Part shown: piece by piece, positions 26,585 through 34,447 of the stretch
Layout of the letters: every line of letters starts with the position of its first letter
How positions within the stretch are numbered: the first letter of the stretch is position 1
Assembly (NCBI GenBank): GCA_014729235.1
Contig: WJKH01000051.1
Coordinates: forward strand, 1 to 41,253
Origin: Candidatus Dojkabacteria bacterium
GTDB lineage: Bacteria; Patescibacteriota; Dojkabacteria; SC72; WJKH01
DNA: 41,253 bases
Direction of reading: 5' to 3'
Translations under genes and position numbers: made by a program
Notes under the pieces: model-generated
The model's database searches: none
Told to the model about the DNA's origin: nothing
What the model saw: the letters and a program-made list of their open reading frames with translations, nothing else

Positions 26585-27742
26585 CTAATCCAAGAAATTC
26601 TCCCAATTTACAATCTCATGATCTCCAATCTTTTGCTCCTGATTACCTGCGTAAACCACTTTAGTCTCGAGGTTATATTTCTGTGCAAAAAATGTATGAA
26701 GATAATTAAGACCTTTAATCATACTCTTGCTAAATGTACGCCCCGATTTTATCTCAAGAGCAACTTTGTCTAATCCCTTATCAATAATCAAATCGACTTC
26801 ATTTCCATTACTATCTCTCCAGAAATATAGCTTTTCATTTAATCTTTTATTAAATATCTGTTTTGTGATCTCAGAGATAATTAAATTCTCAAAGATTTGA
26901 CCATATGCATAGTGCAGCTTCAACTCTTTAGAACTATTAATACCTAAAAGAAAGCTTAGCAACCCAGTATCATAAAAATAAACCTTGGGGCTTTTAATCA
27001 CTCGCTTGCCAAAATTTTCATAATACGGTTGAAGTCTATAAACAATATAGCTTGCCTCAAGAACTGTTATCCACGAATCAATCGTTTTTACAGAAACCCC
27101 GACATCATTTGCTAACGAGGTCATGTTAACTATTTGGCCAACTCTACCTGCTAACAGATTCATAAACCTTTGAAAGTTAGTCAAATCTCCAATATTTTTC
27201 AACGATCTCACATCACGTGATACATAGGTACTTATATAATCCCTATAGAAATCCACTGAATCAATATTTTTTGTATATTTTCCAGGATAACCTCCCCCTA
27301 AAATAAATTTGTTTAGATCTTTTATTTCAAACTCACCAACAAGCTCATTATAGGATAGAGGCAAAAGTTCAAAATTGGCAACCCTTCCAGCAAATGATTG
27401 AGTAACAGTTTGAGATATTTGAAAGTTTTGATAACCAGTTAATACAAACTGGGACATCTGTTTTTGTTCATCAACTTCATTTTGTATATAGGAAGCAATT
27501 TCTGGTACTTCCTGTATCTCATCAATAATAATTTTCTTGCCGCTACCTATTTCAAGAAAACTTCTAGGGTCTTCTTTAGCTAATAATTTTTCATCAGGAT
27601 TTTCTAAATTTCTGTAAATATGTTTTTTAAAAGTCGATTTCACCAGTGTAGTCTTCCCGGATTGGCGAGGTCCTACTAACAGAATTACTGGGTATTTATG
27701 CGAAAGTTCTTTAATTTTGGGTGTAATATTTCTTTTAATCAT
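26585..27742 (-). CDS. AAA ATPase with DUF4143 C-terminal domain
   Basis: A 385-residue protein of the family with an N-terminal AAA_14 ATPase and C-terminal DUF4143 domain. Walker A is GPRQSGKTT (residues 24-32), Walker B is KKIIIDEIQEVP (about 69-80) and sensor region QFVLTGYQNF (about 97-106; relatives have LTGSQNF). The C-terminal half ends in a nuclease-like segment EVDLIIDKGLDKVALEIKSG (D-x(n)-E-x-K), reminiscent of a PD-(D/E)XK fold. Such proteins are common in accessory regions; function is not firmly known. It is the only gene in the module between repeats R1 and R2. Confidence 0.9.
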   Translation of the reverse strand: MIKRNITPKIKELSHKYPVILLVGPRQSGKTTLVKSTFKKHIYRNLENPDEKLLAKEDPRSFLEIGSGKKIIIDEIQEVPEIASYIQNEVDEQKQMSQFVLTGYQNFQISQTVTQSFAGRVANFELLPLSYNELVGEFEIKDLNKFILGGGYPGKYTKNIDSVDFYRDYISTYVSRDVRSLKNIGDLTNFQRFMNLLAGRVGQIVNMTSLANDVGVSVKTIDSWITVLEASYIVYRLQPYYENFGKRVIKSPKVYFYDTGLLSFLLGINSSKELKLHYAYGQIFENLIISEITKQIFNKRLNEKLYFWRDSNGNEVDLIIDKGLDKVALEIKSGRTFSKSMIKGLNYLHTFFAQKYNLETKVVYAGNQEQKIGDHEIVNWENFLD

Positions 27743-27769
27743 ATGAATAGTATACCATATCTTATGTAG

Positions 27770-27790
27770 TTATGGAATAGCGTTCCATAA
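27770..27790. promoter_or_regulatory. Palindrome upstream of the AAA/DUF4143 gene
   Basis: TTATGGAA (27770-27777), a 5-base centre and TTCCATAA (27783-27790) form a perfect 8-bp dyad about 28 bases upstream of the minus-strand ATG. Position fits an operator; the regulator is unknown. Confidence 0.5.
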
Positions 27791-27924
27791 TTGCATTGTG
27801 GGGTTGGGTTCGTAAATTGCTAAGAATACGCCATAAATGACAACCAACAGAATAAATATCAAATTAAAGAGATATTATGAGTATAAACAAAACAATTCTT
27901 AATGTAGAAGAGTGTCCAAAAATT

Positions 27925-27954
27925 ACCCTGCAGGGAACAATGTCGAACTTTTTT
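27925..27954 (+). repeat. Boundary repeat copy R2
   Basis: ACCCTGCAGGGAACAATGTC then GAACTTTTTT; these 30 bases are identical to R4. The core contains the palindrome CCCTGCAGGG. If the ATG at 27940 were translated the peptide would be MSNFFMQLCTS before a stop. It separates the AAA/DUF4143 module from the AbiE module. Confidence 0.85.
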
Positions 27955-28070
27955 ATGCAATTGTGTACGAGCTGAAACTCTTATCAAAAAGGATAAATCT
28001 AAAACTTTACATAAATCAAACAAAATGATAATATATTTCCATAATATACGTTATTCCGTAGATAATAGAA

Positions 28071-28691
28071 ATGAAAATTTTAAAAGTAAAAGAAAAACTA
28101 CAATCACAAAAAATATTTACTTTACAGGATATTTATACCTTATTTCCAGACTTTAGACGAGAAACATTGTACGATTGGGAAAGTCAAGGGTATGTAAAAA
28201 AAATCCGAAATAAACATTACACTTTTTCAGATCAGGAATTTCGAAACTCAGATTTATACATCGTATCAAACAAAATTTATGATCCTTCCTACGTATCTCT
28301 GGAATCTGCACTCAATCATTATGGAGTAATACCAGAGGCTGTTTTGAAGGTTACCGCAATAACGACAAGAAAAACAAACAGCTTTGAGACTGTCCTTGGT
28401 ACTTTTACTTACAAATCGATAAAAAATTCCCTTTTTTGGGGGTACAAAATTATTGAAAATGAAAATATCGGAATCAAAATTGCTGAACTAGAAAAAGCAA
28501 TACTTGATTATCTTTACCTTAATTCAAATATATCTTCAGAGGAAGATCTTATATCATTAAGGTTTAATACAGATATTCTTAATAATATTCTCAACTATGA
28601 TAAATTACAGAAATACCTCAAGATTTTCTCAAATGACAAATTGAAGGAAAGAGCAACCCAATTAATTCGTTATGTGAATGAAAATGCTTAG
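28071..28691 (+). CDS. abiEi: AbiEi-type antitoxin / transcriptional regulator
   Basis: A 206-residue protein with an N-terminal winged-helix region (FTLQDIYTLFPDFRRETLYD, about residues 17-36, then WESQGYVKKIRNKHY) and the AbiEi hallmark YVSLESALNHYGVIPE (about 83-98) followed by VTAITTRKT. AbiEi proteins repress their operon and counter the AbiEii toxin in a type IV toxin-antitoxin system that can abort phage infection. Its 3' end overlaps the toxin gene by 14 bases, as is usual. The start lacks a Shine-Dalgarno box. Confidence 0.88.
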   Translation: MKILKVKEKLQSQKIFTLQDIYTLFPDFRRETLYDWESQGYVKKIRNKHYTFSDQEFRNSDLYIVSNKIYDPSYVSLESALNHYGVIPEAVLKVTAITTRKTNSFETVLGTFTYKSIKNSLFWGYKIIENENIGIKIAELEKAILDYLYLNSNISSEEDLISLRFNTDILNNILNYDKLQKYLKIFSNDKLKERATQLIRYVNENA

Positions 28692-29460
28692 TATACAAGA
28701 AATCAAGAATCAATATCCAACAGATCTTCACAAGTTTGATCGGGGACTTTTACGAGAATACCTACAGTACCAGATCTTAGGAATAATCTTTAGTCATAAA
28801 ATCGGCTTAAAGCTTTCATTTCTTGGAGGAACATGTCTTAGAATTGTTCACAAATCTAAAAGATTTTCAGAAGATCTTGATTTTGATAATAAGAATCTTA
28901 CACTTCATGAATTCAAAGAATTGTCTAATTACATAAAACGAAAGCTCGAACTTCTTGGTTATACAGTCGAACTTAAGGAGTTTAGAAAGTTAGCTTTTCA
29001 TTGCTATATAAAGTTCCCCAAATTATTATTCAAAGAGGGCTTATCGCCTCTAGAAAAGGAGAAAGTTCTAATCCACCTTGATACATTTGATCAAGGTGTT
29101 AATTACAAATCAGGTAGATTTATTCTTAATAAGTTTGATATTTTCGACCAGATTCTTACAACACCTAAAGAAATAATACTCTCACAAAAGCTATGGACGA
29201 TTACTCAACGGAAAAGAGCTAAAGGAAGAGACTTTTATGACATTATGTTTCTATTTCAAAATACAAAACCTGATATATCTTTTCTCAAAGTAAAATTTGG
29301 AACAGATGATCGGGATTTAATAAAAGAAGAGATAATAAATCATTGTAATGGCTTCAATTGGGATTATCTTGTAAATGATGTAAGTCCATTTTTGCAAACG
29401 AATGAGGATGCCGAAAAAATAAGGTTGTTTCCTAAATTTCTGGAGCAGATCACTTTTTAG
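28678..29460 (+). CDS. abiEii: AbiEii-type nucleotidyltransferase toxin
   Basis: A 260-residue nucleotidyltransferase-like toxin. The family signature is LSFLGGTCLRIVHKSKRFSE then DLDFDN (about residues 46-71): the GGT..LR motif and the DLDFD aspartates of the polymerase-beta fold. A later segment KLWTITQRKRAKGRDFYDIM (about 171-190) carries the conserved K and RDxYD. Relatives transfer nucleotides, for example onto tRNA, and stop growth. It overlaps the antitoxin gene. With it, it fills the module between repeats R2 and R3; its stop lies only 22 bases before R3. Confidence 0.9.
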   Translation: MKMLSIQEIKNQYPTDLHKFDRGLLREYLQYQILGIIFSHKIGLKLSFLGGTCLRIVHKSKRFSEDLDFDNKNLTLHEFKELSNYIKRKLELLGYTVELKEFRKLAFHCYIKFPKLLFKEGLSPLEKEKVLIHLDTFDQGVNYKSGRFILNKFDIFDQILTTPKEIILSQKLWTITQRKRAKGRDFYDIMFLFQNTKPDISFLKVKFGTDDRDLIKEEIINHCNGFNWDYLVNDVSPFLQTNEDAEKIRLFPKFLEQITF

Positions 29461-29482
29461 TGATTTATTACTGTCCATAAAG

Positions 29483-29514
29483 TGACCCTACAGGGAACAA
29501 TGTCGAACTTTTTT
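29483..29514 (+). repeat. Boundary repeat copy R3
   Basis: TGACCCTACAGGGAACAATG then TCGAACTTTTTT; one base differs from R4 over 32 bases (A for G in the palindrome). Upstream CTGTCCATAAAG matches GTGTCCAAAAA of R2. Translation from the ATG would give MSNFFKELQRELNITTDFYY and stop soon after, resembling the R4 peptide. Confidence 0.85.
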
Positions 29515-29567
29515 AAGGAGTTGCAGAGAGAGTTAAATATAACAACGGATTTTTATTATCTGCTAGA

Positions 29568-30434
29568 TTAAAATGTAGTATCATCTCGAAACCATTTTAA
29601 TTTTACTTCTTCACTTGCAATATTTTTTGTATACATTTTGCAAAGTCGTCTCATAGACCTATAAACAAGGAAATACAAAGAATCTGGAAAGTATTTGATC
29701 TTAAGTAATCTCGAAAACACAACCTTAGGTTTTAAAGCATGTTTAATATTCTTAGAAGGAAATTCCTCCTTCATTTGCTCTAATGACTCTATATTCCTTA
29801 TATATCTTTTAAACCATTTCAAAGGATTTGAAGAGGGAATATAATACACATATGAATCATTAATAACTAAAACTTTAGGCCAGTGTATTCTTGTAAGCCA
29901 TGCATCATCATGAATCATATTTTCAGGAATATCTACCCAATTACCCAATCGAAACCCCATAAATCTTCCAACCATATATTTCTTGGGTTCATTAAGAAAC
30001 ATATATTCAGAAGACATTTTAAAAACATTCTGCCAGAATCTTTTAATCAATCCACTCTCTGTTAATTGTCCCTTAGGAGTTAGAGAAACAGCATAGTAGC
30101 CGCTATTTAATTCTTCGATAACTCTTATAATACCCTTCGAGAATATTTTCACATCATCATCCATAAAAGCAATAAATTCATAGTCATTTTGAAACTTATC
30201 AGCCGCAAAATTCATTGCCTTAATCTTTGAGCCTTCAACTAAGTCCAAATGAATAAAATCGTAGTTTGAGCAATTCTTCTCAAGCAGACTGACTGTAGAA
30301 TCAGTACAACCATTAGAAAGAACACAAACATCTACATCATAATCTAAGTTTTGTATCTCATTATATAAATGATACAATGTATTTAGTATATAATCTTGGC
30401 TATTAATTGTTGGTATACAAATGAGTAACTTCAT
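29568..30434 (-). CDS. Family 2 glycosyltransferase
   Basis: A 288-residue GT-A protein. The start MKLLICIPTINSQDYILNTL is the typical first strand, VDVCVLSNGCTDSTVSLLEK the nucleotide-binding loop, and FIAFMDDDVKIF (about 89-100) the D-x-D metal motif. The C-terminal half has DDAWLTRIHWP, a likely catalytic-base region, and no clear membrane helix. It would add a sugar from an activated donor to an unknown acceptor. Its start region overlaps that of the divergent deaminase-like gene by 14 bases if the longest frame of the latter is used. Confidence 0.88.
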   Translation of the reverse strand: MKLLICIPTINSQDYILNTLYHLYNEIQNLDYDVDVCVLSNGCTDSTVSLLEKNCSNYDFIHLDLVEGSKIKAMNFAADKFQNDYEFIAFMDDDVKIFSKGIIRVIEELNSGYYAVSLTPKGQLTESGLIKRFWQNVFKMSSEYMFLNEPKKYMVGRFMGFRLGNWVDIPENMIHDDAWLTRIHWPKVLVINDSYVYYIPSSNPLKWFKRYIRNIESLEQMKEEFPSKNIKHALKPKVVFSRLLKIKYFPDSLYFLVYRSMRRLCKMYTKNIASEEVKLKWFRDDTTF

Positions 30435-30903
30435 ATCTTATATGTTGTCTTATATTAACAACACTTATTATATCACAATAACTTGCTTGCATGCAATTAC
30501 TAGACTAAATTGCCTGAAAAGCTACTCTATAAGCTGTTGCTTAAAAAGAAGAAAGTCGATAATCATTGCCTCCAACCAGAATTCAAAAAAACTCCATGCT
30601 GAGGAACAAGCAATCCTTTCCTGTGACAATCTAAGTCAATCGACTCTATTTGTTACAGTACCCCCATGCCTAAATCGACATAACTCATTAAGTTGCACAG
30701 ATCTAATAATTAACAACAACATCAAAAAACTTGTTCTCTTATTTAAAGAAGATTTTAATCCTCGAGTTGGAGATAAAAGCGTAAAACTCCTTAAAAAAAA
30801 TGGTGTTGAGGTAATAATATTATTTGCTCCGTTATTGAAACTTCTTTATATAACAAGAAACTTATATCAAATAATTCAATTCAAAAAAAAATATGGGAAA
30901 TAA
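30421..30903 (+). CDS. RibD-like cytidine/pyrimidine deaminase domain protein
   Basis: The zinc-binding motifs of the deaminase superfamily are visible: HAEEQAIL (H59-A-E61) and PPCLNRHNSLSC (C83-x8-C92). The eight-residue spacing between cysteines and the later NPRVGDKSVKLLKKNGVEVI match the deaminase half of RibD rather than free cytidine deaminases (C-x2-C). No reductase half follows. The N-terminal start is uncertain: ATG 30421 overlaps the divergent glycosyltransferase, and ATG 30442 or a later start is equally possible. It overlaps the next gene by 11 bases, implying coupling. Substrate unknown. Confidence 0.7.
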   Translation: MSNFISYMLSYINNTYYITITCLHAITRLNCLKSYSISCCLKRRKSIIIASNQNSKKLHAEEQAILSCDNLSQSTLFVTVPPCLNRHNSLSCTDLIINNNIKKLVLLFKEDFNPRVGDKSVKLLKKNGVEVIILFAPLLKLLYITRNLYQIIQFKKKYGK

Positions 30904-31675
30904 ATGGTTAAAAGTTATTCAAAGAAAAGAAAATATCATTAAATCCTATGAATGTGAAACATCCTACAAAAACACTCTCTACTTATTAACTTCGGAGTAC
31001 TTAAAGTGTCTGAACAATAATAATTTCCCAATACCCAAAACAGCTATTACAATAAAAAACAACACTTTGATTATTAAACAAGCTAAAATACGTGGATACC
31101 AATTAAACAGTTACCTCAAAGAGAATTATTCGGATAGTATAATTCTTAGGAAACTTGTATTAATTATTCTTAATACTTTTTTAAAAAGTAATTCAGATCA
31201 CAAAATGAATAGTGAAAGCTCAGTTAACCGCTTTGGAATTGATCCTTCTTTCTCAAACTTTATTGTATATAAAAAAGACATTTATTATGTAGATATCTTT
31301 CCCCCAGTACTTAGAAAATGTACTACTGGCTACACGATGTCAGATATGGAATTTAAAGATGAATACTCTTTCCTTACAAAGTTTATTCCAAATAAAAAAT
31401 ACCTTTTCCTATTCCACACAGCCGTAGGAATTTTCATCGATGTAATCAATCACGTTCTTTATTACACAAGAGATAATACTAATTTCAATGAAATATCAAA
31501 AACATTTTTTGATAACCAATATTACTCTCAATTTCATAAAAAAATAATGTGCGATTATTTTGAGTTGCACAAATCACTCTTGAAAGATTATTTAACAAAT
31601 AAATCACTAGATAAAGTTTCGATTGATAATTTGATTGATAGTCTTGAGAACTTTTACTCATTTTTTCGTAAATAG
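30893..31675 (+). CDS. Kinase-like (aminoglycoside phosphotransferase fold) protein
   Basis: A 260-residue protein with a lobed kinase look. VNRFGIDPSFSNFIVYKKDI then YYVDIFPPVLRK (about residues 111-142) resembles the catalytic loop and D-F-P metal motif of aminoglycoside phosphotransferase-like kinases, here with D-x3-N replaced by DPSFSN. The N-terminal part contains a beta-hairpin region typical of such folds. No further assignment is safe. It overlaps the deaminase-like gene by 11 bases and ends at a terminator whose stem includes its stop codon. Confidence 0.55.
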   Translation: MGNKWLKVIQRKENIIKSYECETSYKNTLYLLTSEYLKCLNNNNFPIPKTAITIKNNTLIIKQAKIRGYQLNSYLKENYSDSIILRKLVLIILNTFLKSNSDHKMNSESSVNRFGIDPSFSNFIVYKKDIYYVDIFPPVLRKCTTGYTMSDMEFKDEYSFLTKFIPNKKYLFLFHTAVGIFIDVINHVLYYTRDNTNFNEISKTFFDNQYYSQFHKKIMCDYFELHKSLLKDYLTNKSLDKVSIDNLIDSLENFYSFFRK

Positions 31676-31690
31676 AGCAAATTGCTCTAT
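31672..31690 (+). terminator. Terminator of the deaminase/kinase-like operon
   Basis: ATAGAGCAA (31672-31680), one base, then TTGCTCTAT (31682-31690) form a perfect 9-bp dyad followed by TTT. The stem includes the TAG stop. The boundary repeat R4 starts directly after it. The one-base centre means the real RNA loop must open several pairs. Confidence 0.6.
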
Positions 31691-31692
31691 TT

Positions 31693-31724
31693 TGACCCTG
31701 CAGGGAACAATGTCGAACTTTTTT
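31693..31724 (+). repeat. Boundary repeat copy R4
   Basis: TGACCCTGCAGGGAACAATG then TCGAACTTTTTT, with GATGGGCTTACG following. The ATG would start MSNFFDGLTKELEVVSALLS, ending after about 30 codons. The 30 bases from 31695 are identical to R2, 3.8 kb away. It closes the third module; the next gene starts about 105 bases downstream. Confidence 0.87.
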
Positions 31725-31830
31725 GATGGGCTTACGAAAGAGCTTGAAGTCGTTTCAGCACTATTAAGTAAATACAAAACCCTATATAATAATGCTAATT
31801 AATTTGTTGAATTTAATAGTTATCTAGAAT

Positions 31831-32337
31831 ATGAAAACAATATTCTTCATTGGTCGAAGTGGTTCTGGAAAATCTACTGCATGTAAATACATCTATAAGC
31901 AATACGATATATCTTTCTTTTCGCTTGATAAGTATCTTCCAAGAGAATCTATTAACCCAGGACTCACAGCAGAAGTTTCCCTAGAAAAGGTACAAAAGGA
32001 AATAAAAGCTTTAGAGTCTAATGAGTTAAGGAACACCGTTGATGTTGGCGCATGGTTTCAAAAGGAAATGCCAATTGAGTTCTGGCAAAAAAGAAAAGAT
32101 CATCTTGTTCTCGTTAAAAGAGACAAAGAACAATGTTTCCAATCATTTTGCAATAGACAGGAAGACAGACAGCCCAGCAACGAAGAACTGAAAACACGCT
32201 TTGAAGATAATGAATTCAAGTCGAGCAAGAGAATCGCCCTCTATGAACTAGCTTCTTGGATAATAGAGAATGATGATTCAGAAGAGAGCTTCATCCAAAA
32301 GGTTGAAAATCTTGTAATGAAGAGACTATTTACCTGA
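31831..32337 (+). CDS. P-loop kinase-like protein
   Basis: A 168-residue P-loop protein. MKTIFFIGRSGSGKSTACKY gives Walker A GRSGSGKST (residues 8-16). A second region DVGAWFQKEMPIEFW then VLVKRDKEQCFQSFCNRQED resembles the lid and base-binding elements of small nucleoside or shikimate kinases, but no substrate can be assigned. A -10 box TATAAT lies at 31785-31790 with a weak -35. It is followed by a strong bidirectional hairpin. Confidence 0.7.
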   Translation: MKTIFFIGRSGSGKSTACKYIYKQYDISFFSLDKYLPRESINPGLTAEVSLEKVQKEIKALESNELRNTVDVGAWFQKEMPIEFWQKRKDHLVLVKRDKEQCFQSFCNRQEDRQPSNEELKTRFEDNEFKSSKRIALYELASWIIENDDSEESFIQKVENLVMKRLFT

Positions 32338-32368
32338 AATCTTCATATTTAAACCCTATTGATATTAA

Positions 32369-32400
32369 AAGTACCCTCCATAATATAATAGAGGGTACTT
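32369..32400. terminator. Bidirectional terminator
   Basis: AAGTACCCTC (32369-32378) and GAGGGTACTT (32391-32400) make a perfect 10-bp stem with a 12-base loop, placed between convergent genes ending at 32337 (+) and 32416 (-). It probably ends both transcripts. Confidence 0.8.
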
Positions 32401-32415
32401 CATTCAAGTCCCAAA

Positions 32416-32655
32416 TTACCATTTAGACTCGTAATCTGGCTTCTCTGTAGAGATATAAGAGTTCAATCCTTGCCCAGAAGTTGCTAACTGTTGCATATGT
32501 GATACAACACCAGCTCCTGCACTTGAATGGGTATACTTATAAAAAGTACTTTTCCCACTAGCAAATTGTACTGTAATATAATCAGCTCCGTTTTCGTAAG
32601 CGACTACATTAGAATCTCCACCTAAATTCGCGTATTGCTGCATAAGGTAAAGCAT
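32416..32655 (-). CDS. Small conserved protein, KTSC-like
   Basis: Using the ATG at 32653-32655 (or the second at 32643), the protein is about 75-79 residues with the pattern DSNVVAYENGADYITVQFAS, G-x3-F-Y-K-Y, LATSGQGLNSYIST and YESKW. This matches a common conserved bacterial family (SNVVAYE..., AGQGLNSFI...) of unknown function and is distantly similar to KTSC domains, such as the protein at 36327-36539. Upstream codons to 32691 add a hydrophobic stretch not seen in relatives. It is divergent from the LexA-like gene at 32769. Confidence 0.65.
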   Translation of the reverse strand: MLYLMQQYANLGGDSNVVAYENGADYITVQFASGKSTFYKYTHSSAGAGVVSHMQQLATSGQGLNSYISTEKPDYESKW

Positions 32656-32703
32656 AAAAAAATTAAATAATAAGGATTTACATATCCTCAAATGTAGGCA
32701 GTT

Positions 32704-32732
32704 TTTGCAATCCGTAAGAATTGTGATATAAT
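32704..32732 (+). promoter_or_regulatory. Promoter of the first LexA-like gene
   Basis: TTTGCA (32704-32709), a 17-base spacer and a perfect TATAAT (32727-32732) lie upstream of the ATG at 32769. Transcription would begin near 32739, leaving a 30-base leader. No obvious operator dyad was seen here. Confidence 0.65.
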
Positions 32733-32768
32733 TATTCTAACATATTAATCTAACGCTGACAAACTATC

Positions 32769-33410
32769 ATGGCACTTACGACCAAACAAAACGAGGTATT
32801 AAATGCAATTAGAAGACATTTTTCTTGTCATACGGGAAGTCCTAGCTTAAGCCAAATCGGTGCTATGGTGAATATTGAATCACGCTCTGGAGTACATTAT
32901 CACATACAAGAGCTTGAAAAATTGGGCATATTATACAAGACTTCAGATGGTATAAAGCTTAAAGACGAAATTCACTTCACTACAATACCAGTATTAGGAA
33001 AAGCTAATGCAGGACAACCTTTGATTCTTGCAGAGGAAGAAGAAATTGGAGAGATTCAACTAGATTCTAGAGTTATACATAACAAAGGAAATCTTTTTGC
33101 TTTAGAGATATCCGGCGATTCCATGAATAGACACTCAATTACAAACCAATATACCAAAAAAGAAATATCTCTTTGTGATGGGAATTACGTAATTATTGAA
33201 AAAAACAGTGATTACAAAGATGGCGATGTAGTACTTGCTATAATTAATGAGTGTGCAACAATAAAGATATTCCTAACAACTGAGGATTCGGTTGTTCTAA
33301 TGCCTAATTCAACCAATTCAATTCATAAACCTATCTTTATTCACGAAGGTGAAGATCTTTTTATTAATGGTAAGTGTGTACTTGCCCTCAACACACCAGA
33401 TATTAGGTAG
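32769..33410 (+). CDS. LexA-like S24-family repressor (first copy)
   Basis: An N-terminal winged helix (residues 1-65; SPSLSQIGAMVNIESRSGVH is the recognition region) is joined to an S24 peptidase domain with cleavage site A81-G82 (KANAGQP), nucleophile S118 (GDSMN) and lysine K166 (ATIKIF). Compared with LexA the S-K segment carries about 11 extra residues (around 120-137). It could be a self-cleaving repressor responding to RecA filaments. Its last 8 bases overlap the end of the convergent nuclease gene (33403-34434). Gene identity is clear; whether it is the SOS LexA or an element-specific repressor is not. Confidence 0.88.
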   Translation: MALTTKQNEVLNAIRRHFSCHTGSPSLSQIGAMVNIESRSGVHYHIQELEKLGILYKTSDGIKLKDEIHFTTIPVLGKANAGQPLILAEEEEIGEIQLDSRVIHNKGNLFALEISGDSMNRHSITNQYTKKEISLCDGNYVIIEKNSDYKDGDVVLAIINECATIKIFLTTEDSVVLMPNSTNSIHKPIFIHEGEDLFINGKCVLALNTPDIR

Positions 33411-34434
33411 CTATCTCTTCTTCAATCTTTTTATACTTATCCTTAACTTCTTCACCACTATAAAACTCGAGCATATCTTCATTAGATAATTTACCATCAG
33501 CAAGAAACTTTTCGAGATAGCTTTGATTAAATTCCATGAGAAGAAGTGCTTTCTCAAGCTCTTTTAAGATCTCTTTATTATTATCAATATTTGATTCCAC
33601 AATCTTTTTTATTGAGAAGAATGTATCAATATCTTTAATAATTCTTTTGATAATCATTGTTAAAGTTTTATCATCAAATTCAATTTCTTTTGCATTTTTA
33701 ACGATATCACGTGCTAAATTGTATGCTATTACCAAATTTGAATAATCACCCTTCCTCGAATCTACAATTACTATAAAACCCACACCATGAATATATGCAA
33801 CAGAATCAGTCAATTTAAGGATACTATTGTCTACCAAAGAAAGGTCGAAGACTATCATTCCGACAGTTCCTTCTCTATTAGCTTTTGCCTCAATTATCTG
33901 ACTCCATGCAGTATCAAACTTCTTTGTGAAAATGTCTTTATCAGAAATATCCCCAAGCTTCATACTTTTATCAAATTTCGCTTCTATAATTATCCTTTTC
34001 TCTTCGTCCCCATCTACAAAGCAAACAATATCACCAGTCTTATTCTTAGGAAGTTTCCCTTCCATAGTTCCTGTTGTTTTGGCTTCATCACGCCATTTCT
34101 TTTCTTTAAAGTATTCATTTAAGAAATCTGTTAAGTCATCTTCAGCAATCATTCCTTTAACTGCAGTCTTGTAGAAAATTTCTTTTTTAAGATCAAACAG
34201 CATTTTCAGGCTTTCAAGTTCTGTTCCCAGCTCGTTCTGAGTTTTTGCGAGAAAGGCAGATATTCTATCTTCCATAAGAGCTAATACTCCGATATATAAA
34301 GCCTGAAAGAATTTATCTTCTCTTTCACTTGCAGGTAATTTGTCAAAGTATTCAAATACAACTTCATTTTCGATTTCAGCCTTATTGATTTTTATTCTTT
34401 TTAGTTTTTGATCTAGCGATATTAGGTTTGCCAT
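33403..34434 (-). CDS. PD-(D/E)XK nuclease-like protein, partner of OLD ATPase
   Basis: A 343-residue protein with a candidate nuclease core: TGDIVCFVDGDEEKRIIIEA then KFDKS gives D135, E151 and K153 in the order D-x15-E-x-K of the PD-(D/E)XK fold, with a following IIEAKANREGTVGMIVFD strand. The N- and C-terminal parts are helical and charged. I do not recognise a named family. It follows the OLD-type gene after 13 bases on the same strand, so the two probably act together, with the nuclease gene last in the LexA-linked operon. Nuclease activity is predicted, not proven. Confidence 0.6.
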   Translation of the reverse strand: MANLISLDQKLKRIKINKAEIENEVVFEYFDKLPASEREDKFFQALYIGVLALMEDRISAFLAKTQNELGTELESLKMLFDLKKEIFYKTAVKGMIAEDDLTDFLNEYFKEKKWRDEAKTTGTMEGKLPKNKTGDIVCFVDGDEEKRIIIEAKFDKSMKLGDISDKDIFTKKFDTAWSQIIEAKANREGTVGMIVFDLSLVDNSILKLTDSVAYIHGVGFIVIVDSRKGDYSNLVIAYNLARDIVKNAKEIEFDDKTLTMIIKRIIKDIDTFFSIKKIVESNIDNNKEILKELEKALLLMEFNQSYLEKFLADGKLSNEDMLEFYSGEEVKDKYKKIEEEIAT

Positions 34435-34447
34435 AATAACTTACCTA

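Larger units (their letters stand above)
27743..28070. other. 328-bp intergenic region between divergent modules
   Basis: No gene supported. It contains a palindrome near the start of the AAA/DUF4143 gene (27770-27790), the boundary repeat R2 (27925-27954), and an AT-rich promoter region for the AbiE pair. TTCCATAA, one arm of the palindrome, occurs again about 30 bases before the AbiEi start. Confidence 0.55.

Noticed and set aside
30421-30441. ATG start reading MSNF, similar to the MSNFF of the boundary repeat
   Set aside because: The bases are the reverse complement of the glycosyltransferase start region and do not share the repeat's other sequence, so the match is chance.
26495-31724. 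CRISPR array
   Set aside because: The repeats are 1.4-2.2 kb apart with full genes between them, not short spacers, and no cas gene is present.
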